9,290 nt of DNA from Bacteroidetes bacterium GWA2_30_7 (GTDB lineage: Bacteria; Bacteroidota; Bacteroidia; Bacteroidales; GWF2-33-38), in the NCBI GenBank assembly GCA_001768155.1, contig MENC01000036.1:1931-11220 (forward strand), read 5' to 3'. This document shows positions 5,940 to 9,290 of this stretch, one piece after another; the stretch's first letter is position 1; every line of letters begins with the position of its first letter. Below the pieces are notes generated by a model. The model saw only the letters and a list, made by a program, of their open reading frames with translations, did no database searches and was not told where the DNA came from. Position numbers and translations under genes: made by a program.

Positions 5940-8711
5940 TTACATTTTAATAGCTTTCAGCACTTTAACGTCATTTCCACTTTGTATTTTAATAAAATAA
6001 ATTCCTGAATTTAAGTCAATTCCGTCATTGCTTTTTCCATTCCATTTTATAACTTTTTCTGAACTACTAAACGTTCGTAATTCCTTTCCTGAAATATCTG
6101 AAATAGAAACTTGATAGTTTTCAGATTCAGATAAATTATTAGTTATAAAACATTCTGATTGAAAGGGATTTGGATAGATTACAAATTCATTATTTGCTGA
6201 AATTTTATTAGAAATTCCAACAATCGTTTGAAAATTTGCAGAAAATTCTGAGGTATTACCATACGCATCTGTTGCAGTTGTGGTAATTAAGGAGCTATCA
6301 TCTACTCCTGAAACATAAAAATCCCAATTACCATCACCTGAAACACTTGCTGAACCTAAATATACTTGCCCTTCGCCATAACCTAATGCATCGTTATCGG
6401 AAACAAAAATTTCAACAGTTACATAAGTCGGATTTGGAGTATCTAAAGTGCCTGTTATATAAGTATATCCTGTTGTAGAATTTTTTGTAACAGAGGCAAT
6501 TACAGGAAAATTCATTAATTCATTTGTACCTGTATCAATATCGTTAGCATCATTTGCGTTTATTCCCCATGGAAAAATATCAATTCCTAAATAGCCATTA
6601 TTATAAATGCTGTTAGCTGAAATTTTATTAAATCTTGTTTCATTATCCATAATTACAATACCGACAGAATCGTTATAAGCAATTGTATTTGAATTGTTTT
6701 CCCAACCAATTTGATTATATTTTGAACCATTTGCAATTGAAATTCCTACTGTGCCGTTTCCTAAATCGGAAATTCCGTCTGATTTTAGTCCTATTAAATT
6801 ATTTGAAACAAAATTACTATCTGAATTTTCAAAAAGAATTAGTCCAATTGTTTTGTTTCCAGAAATAACGTTATAATCAATAACATTATAACTTGGCATA
6901 GAAGATAAACCAACTCCTATCCCATTTGCTATTGCATAATTTCCAGAATTATCAGTTCCAATGTAATTACCTCTAATCTCGTTATTATCAGTTAAGTTAT
7001 CGGCGATTTCAATCCCTATATATCTGTTTCCCGAAATTATATTTCTATCCGAAGAAGTTGTTCCACCAATTACATTATATTTTGCTCCGCCACCAATTAA
7101 CAAACCTGCATCATTTGGAATTGTATCTGTACCGTTATAATTTGTTCCAATAAAATTGCCTTTCATAGTATTATAATAAGTTCCGGTTGTTACAATAAAA
7201 ATTCCGTAACTGATATTTCCCGATAAAACATTTTTTTCAATATTATTGTGATTTGAGCCTCCATCAACACAAATGCCGGTTGCATTTGGCATTGCAAAAG
7301 TTCCTGAAACGTCAGTTCCTATATAATTTCCGATAGTTGTATTTTCTGAAACATTTCCATAATAAATAAGTCCATAAACACGATTTCCTGAAATTATATT
7401 TCTTTCACCCGAAGCCGTTCCGCCAATTCTATTATATTTTGAAACGGTATTAAATTCGATACCATTTGCCTGAAACAATGAATCTCCAATAGCAAAAGTT
7501 CCTGAACCTGTTACATCCGGTCCAATAAAATTGCCTATAACAACATTACTGTCAGATGCTTCCATGTAAACTCCTATTTCTGAATTACCGGAAATTATGT
7601 TTCTTTCGTTTGCCGTGCTTCCGCCAATTAAATTATTATCTGAATTACTTTTAAGAATTATACCAACGTGATTATCAATATAATTAAGACCTGTAACATC
7701 AGTTCCAATATAATTTCCTTTCACAACATTATTTCTTGTGCCTGTTCCATTGAATAAAATTCCAGCTTCGAGATTTCCCGAAATTATGTTTCTATCTGTA
7801 CTACTGCTTCCTCCAATAGTATTTCCACCTGAACTTGCAACTAAAATTCCGTTTCCATTTTCAATTTTTAATGTGCCCGAAATATCTGTTCCAATATAAT
7901 TACCTTTGATTGTATTGTTTGAAGATAATACATCATTTACTAAAACTCCGGCAGTTGTGTTTCCCGAAATAATGTTGCGTAAAGTAGCTGAGTTTCCACC
8001 AATTACAATTCCTGTTGATTTATCAATTAAAATTCCGTTCATATTCGCTATTGCCGACAAACCATCGACTGAAGTTCCTATTTTATTCCCTGTAATTGTC
8101 TGATTATTTGATTCTGTAATAAAAATTCCGGTTGAAATATTTCCTGAAATAAGGTTATCTTTTATTGTATTTGCTGTTGTTCCATTAGAAATTGTAATTC
8201 CATATTCGTTTGCAACAGCCTGTGTTCCATCACTATTTGTTCCGATATAATTATTCGAGATAATATTTTGAGTTGCAGATGTTCCATAAATCTGAATGCC
8301 ATAAGTAAAATTAATAATTTGAAAACCTTTTACTGTATTTCCGGGTGAAACAACTAAAAAAGCATGGTCGCTATAAATAGTTCCATCAATTACAATTTCA
8401 GGTCCCGAAGGATTTGTATTTCCTTGATTTGTAGCCTGAGTTGTTGCATCAATTGTAGTATTTCCAGTTAGCAAATATGGAAATTCAGTTTCAGGTTTTA
8501 TCAACCAAGTTCCTAAAGTTGTATTGTAGTTTGCATCAGATATAGGAATATTAAACACAATATTATCTGGTAGATAACTTGTATTAGCATCTGTTAATGC
8601 TTGACGTAATGAGCCTGTTCCTGAATCGTTAGTGTTTGTAACTGTGAAAGTTGCAGCTTTTGAAATGTTAACTGCAAGGAGAACAATTGATAATTTTAAT
8701 AATAATTTCAT
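5940..8711 (-). CDS. Secreted right-handed parallel beta-helix protein, CSLREA type, with T9SS sorting domain (9-unit paralogue)
   Basis: This 923-residue protein is complete, with ATG at 8711 and stop TAA read from 5942-5940. The signal peptide is residues 1-19 (ending ISKA). TFTVTNTNDSG and GTGSLRQAL (31-39) form the CSLREA-like motif. Beta-helix turns fill about 100-700, with nine units starting at N-x-IG near 154, 209, 271, 333, 393, 462, 519, 582 and 639. A cap at about 699-742 (GIDIFPWGINANDANDIDTG) precedes a beta-sandwich (about 743-830) and a type A sorting domain from VIYPNP (844-849), with a DISGKELRTF strand and an SGIYFIKIQ strand near the end. Both ends resemble the neighbouring 689-residue protein closely: YGIQIYGTSAT is identical in both (137-147 here). 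T9SS export is supported by the tail. The ligand is unknown and no active site was recognised. The gene is divergent from the glycosyltransferase across a 425-bp gap. Confidence 0.95.
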   Translation of the reverse strand: MKLLLKLSIVLLAVNISKAATFTVTNTNDSGTGSLRQALTDANTSYLPDNIVFNIPISDANYNTTLGTWLIKPETEFPYLLTGNTTIDATTQATNQGNTNPSGPEIVIDGTIYSDHAFLVVSPGNTVKGFQIINFTYGIQIYGTSATQNIISNNYIGTNSDGTQAVANEYGITISNGTTANTIKDNLISGNISTGIFITESNNQTITGNKIGTSVDGLSAIANMNGILIDKSTGIVIGGNSATLRNIISGNTTAGVLVNDVLSSNNTIKGNYIGTDISGTLKIENGNGILVASSGGNTIGGSSSTDRNIISGNLEAGILFNGTGTRNNVVKGNYIGTDVTGLNYIDNHVGIILKSNSDNNLIGGSTANERNIISGNSEIGVYMEASDSNVVIGNFIGPDVTGSGTFAIGDSLFQANGIEFNTVSKYNRIGGTASGERNIISGNRVYGLIYYGNVSENTTIGNYIGTDVSGTFAMPNATGICVDGGSNHNNIEKNVLSGNISYGIFIVTTGTYYNTMKGNFIGTNYNGTDTIPNDAGLLIGGGAKYNVIGGTTSSDRNIISGNRYIGIEIADNLTDNNEIRGNYIGTDNSGNYAIANGIGVGLSSMPSYNVIDYNVISGNKTIGLILFENSDSNFVSNNLIGLKSDGISDLGNGTVGISIANGSKYNQIGWENNSNTIAYNDSVGIVIMDNETRFNKISANSIYNNGYLGIDIFPWGINANDANDIDTGTNELMNFPVIASVTKNSTTGYTYITGTLDTPNPTYVTVEIFVSDNDALGYGEGQVYLGSASVSGDGNWDFYVSGVDDSSLITTTATDAYGNTSEFSANFQTIVGISNKISANNEFVIYPNPFQSECFITNNLSESENYQVSISDISGKELRTFSSSEKVIKWNGKSNDGIDLNSGIYFIKIQSGNDVKVLKAIKM
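6615..8267 (-). repeat. Nine-unit beta-helix repeat region
   Basis: Residues 149-699 hold nine units, spaced 55-69 residues (mostly 57-63). Most contain a NYIGTD-x-SGT step and an RNIISGN step. The units at 271 and 333 carry nearly the same NYIGTD core, as do those at 462 and 582, which suggests expansion by duplication of units. The fifth unit is longest, with GPDVTGSG and a 69-residue spacing. The array ends with NTIAYN in place of SGN. Confidence 0.82.
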
Positions 8712-9136
8712 AATGATTCATTTCAGCTAAAGTATGAAAATAATTTTAATTCTGTATTCAATTATAATCAATAGTTCGGTATATTTTGAGATTGACTTCG
8801 TCGAGCTAAAGGTTGCTTCGTTCCTCGCAATGACGAAGAGTCTGACTGTTTGCACATTACGTCATTGCGAACGCAATGAAGCACCACGAAGTAGCATCAA
8901 TGCAATAATATAAAAAACTACACATTGATAATCTCCTAATTAATAGCACTTTATAAAAATCTATCGAACTATTGTAATAAAATGCTTGAATTAAAAAATC
9001 TTTTAAAAAAAATCCATAAGTTTATGGTTGTACAACAAATTACAATACTCCCCAACTTAATAAATATGTGTCTAAATAAATTTCTTAAATTTACCACGAA
9101 AAAAATCAGTTATTTTGTAAAAATTATTTTAAAAAT
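8712..9136. other. Divergent intergenic region between the 9-unit beta-helix gene and the glycosyltransferase gene
   Basis: These 425 bases must hold promoters for both outward-reading genes, but none matches the TTTG / TAnnTTTG pattern well. The nearest is TACTTTAG (minus, 8734-8727) without a good upstream box at the right distance. The centre holds a REP-like hairpin (8795-8892). From about 8905 to 9136 the DNA is strongly AT-rich with many stops. An open stretch at 8982-9179 on the plus strand overlaps the glycosyltransferase start in another frame and has a biased Lys/Ile/Leu composition, so it is not called a gene. Confidence 0.6.
8795..8892. repeat. REP-like inverted repeat (CGTCATTGCGA family)
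   Basis: TCGCAATGACG (8825-8835) and CGTCATTGCGA (8860-8870) are perfect 11-bp inverted copies around a 24-base spacer. The pairing extends outward with small gaps: GGTTGCTTCGTT (8811-8822) faces AATGAAGCACC (8875-8885), and ACTTCG (8795-8800) faces CGAAGT (8887-8892). Both arms read outward as CGTCATTGCGA..GAAGCA, a dispersed palindromic repeat form known from many bacterial genomes (from memory). It could form a cruciform or RNA hairpin; its position between divergent starts argues against a terminator role. Confidence 0.65.
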
Positions 9137-9290
9137 TTGGTTTCAGAAATTAATTATATCGACGAATTTAATAAATTAAAATGTTGCGTTATTATTCCAA
9201 CTTATAATAATTCAACAACAATTGCATCTGTAATTGAGGATGTTGCAAAATATACTGATAATATTATTGTTGTAAATGATGGCAGCACAG
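9137..9290 (+). CDS. Family 2 glycosyltransferase, N-terminal fragment (continues past the right edge)
   Basis: Only the first ~51 residues lie in the window. CCVIIPTYNN (residues 16-25) and NIIVVNDGST (42-51) are the first beta-strand motif and the NDGS nucleotide-binding motif (Asp48) of GT-A fold family 2 glycosyltransferases. These use a nucleotide-sugar donor, typically at the inner membrane face, for lipids or surface polysaccharide; the substrate here is unknown. The frame is open back to 9089, just after a TAA at 9086-9088, and contains no ATG or GTG. TTG at 9137 is the only usual start codon before the domain. It gives VSEINYIDEFNKLK ahead of the first strand, a typical short lead. 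The ATG at 9181 is out of frame. No Shine-Dalgarno site is seen. The gene family is clear; the start is less certain. Confidence 0.8.
   Translation, partial: MVSEINYIDEFNKLKCCVIIPTYNNSTTIASVIEDVAKYTDNIIVVNDGST

Noticed and set aside
5691..6008. Plus-strand open frame of 105 codons crossing the gap between the paralogues
   Set aside because: It overlaps the 5' end of one gene and the 3' end of the other, and its middle is just the translated 33-bp repeat (FDFAQYTAKA, FDYAQCIAKT).
6683..6868. Plus-strand open frame of 61 codons
   Set aside because: Antisense to the nine-unit beta-helix gene with no supporting feature.
7906..8103. Plus-strand open frame of 65 codons
   Set aside because: Antisense to the nine-unit beta-helix gene with no supporting feature.
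4433..8267. Regularly spaced DNA repeats that could suggest a CRISPR array
   Set aside because: The spacing is about 170-200 bp, the copies are degenerate, and all are in frame, so they are protein repeats within beta-helix genes.
3743..8711. Beta-helix proteins as pectate lyases or glycoside hydrolases
   Set aside because: No lyase or hydrolase active-site motif was seen; the CSLREA motif and Gly/Asn-rich turns fit structural or adhesive surface proteins better.
8982..9179. Plus-strand open frame of 65 codons before the glycosyltransferase
   Set aside because: It is Lys/Ile/Leu-rich low-complexity from AT-rich DNA, overlaps the glycosyltransferase start in another frame, and shows no recognisable motif.
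9181..9183. ATG as start of the glycosyltransferase
   Set aside because: It is in a different frame from the VIIPTYNN and NDGS motifs and would split the first beta-strand.

Overview
The window comes from a member of the Bacteroidota. It is visibly AT-rich, and its genes lack clear Shine-Dalgarno sites, as is usual in that phylum. Three consecutive genes encode signal-peptide proteins that are built, or appear to be built, for the type IX secretion system (T9SS): two end in complete type A C-terminal sorting domains and the third shows the start of one at the window edge. An environmental or host-associated Bacteroidota lineage fits; the genus cannot be told from this sequence.

Layout. Positions 1-3412 (minus) hold a secreted trypsin-fold serine protease related to lysyl endopeptidases, with five PKD domains; its C-terminal end runs off the left edge. 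A 330-bp gap (3413-3742) follows. It carries a small element with 17-bp inverted ends and a possible 9-bp target duplication, inserted in a run of short AT-rich repeats. Positions 3743-5812 (minus) and 5940-8711 (minus) are two paralogous right-handed parallel beta-helix proteins with a CSLREA-type N-terminal motif and T9SS tails. They have about five and nine copies of a ~60-residue unit. The 127-bp gap between them holds two tandem copies of a 33-bp dispersed-type repeat. Positions 8712-9136 form a divergent intergenic region with a REP-like hairpin. The right edge (from about 9137, plus) is the start of a family 2 glycosyltransferase.

How they may work together. The three minus-strand proteins look like independently expressed exported or surface-anchored products: a protease and two adhesin- or envelope-like beta-helix proteins. 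They share an export route rather than a pathway. The repeat-filled gaps argue against a tightly coupled operon. No secretion machinery, tRNA, rRNA, CRISPR array or integrase is visible. I found no clearly undescribed system. The strongest second-look items are the short mobile-looking element at 3502-3674 and the unit-number difference between the two beta-helix paralogues.
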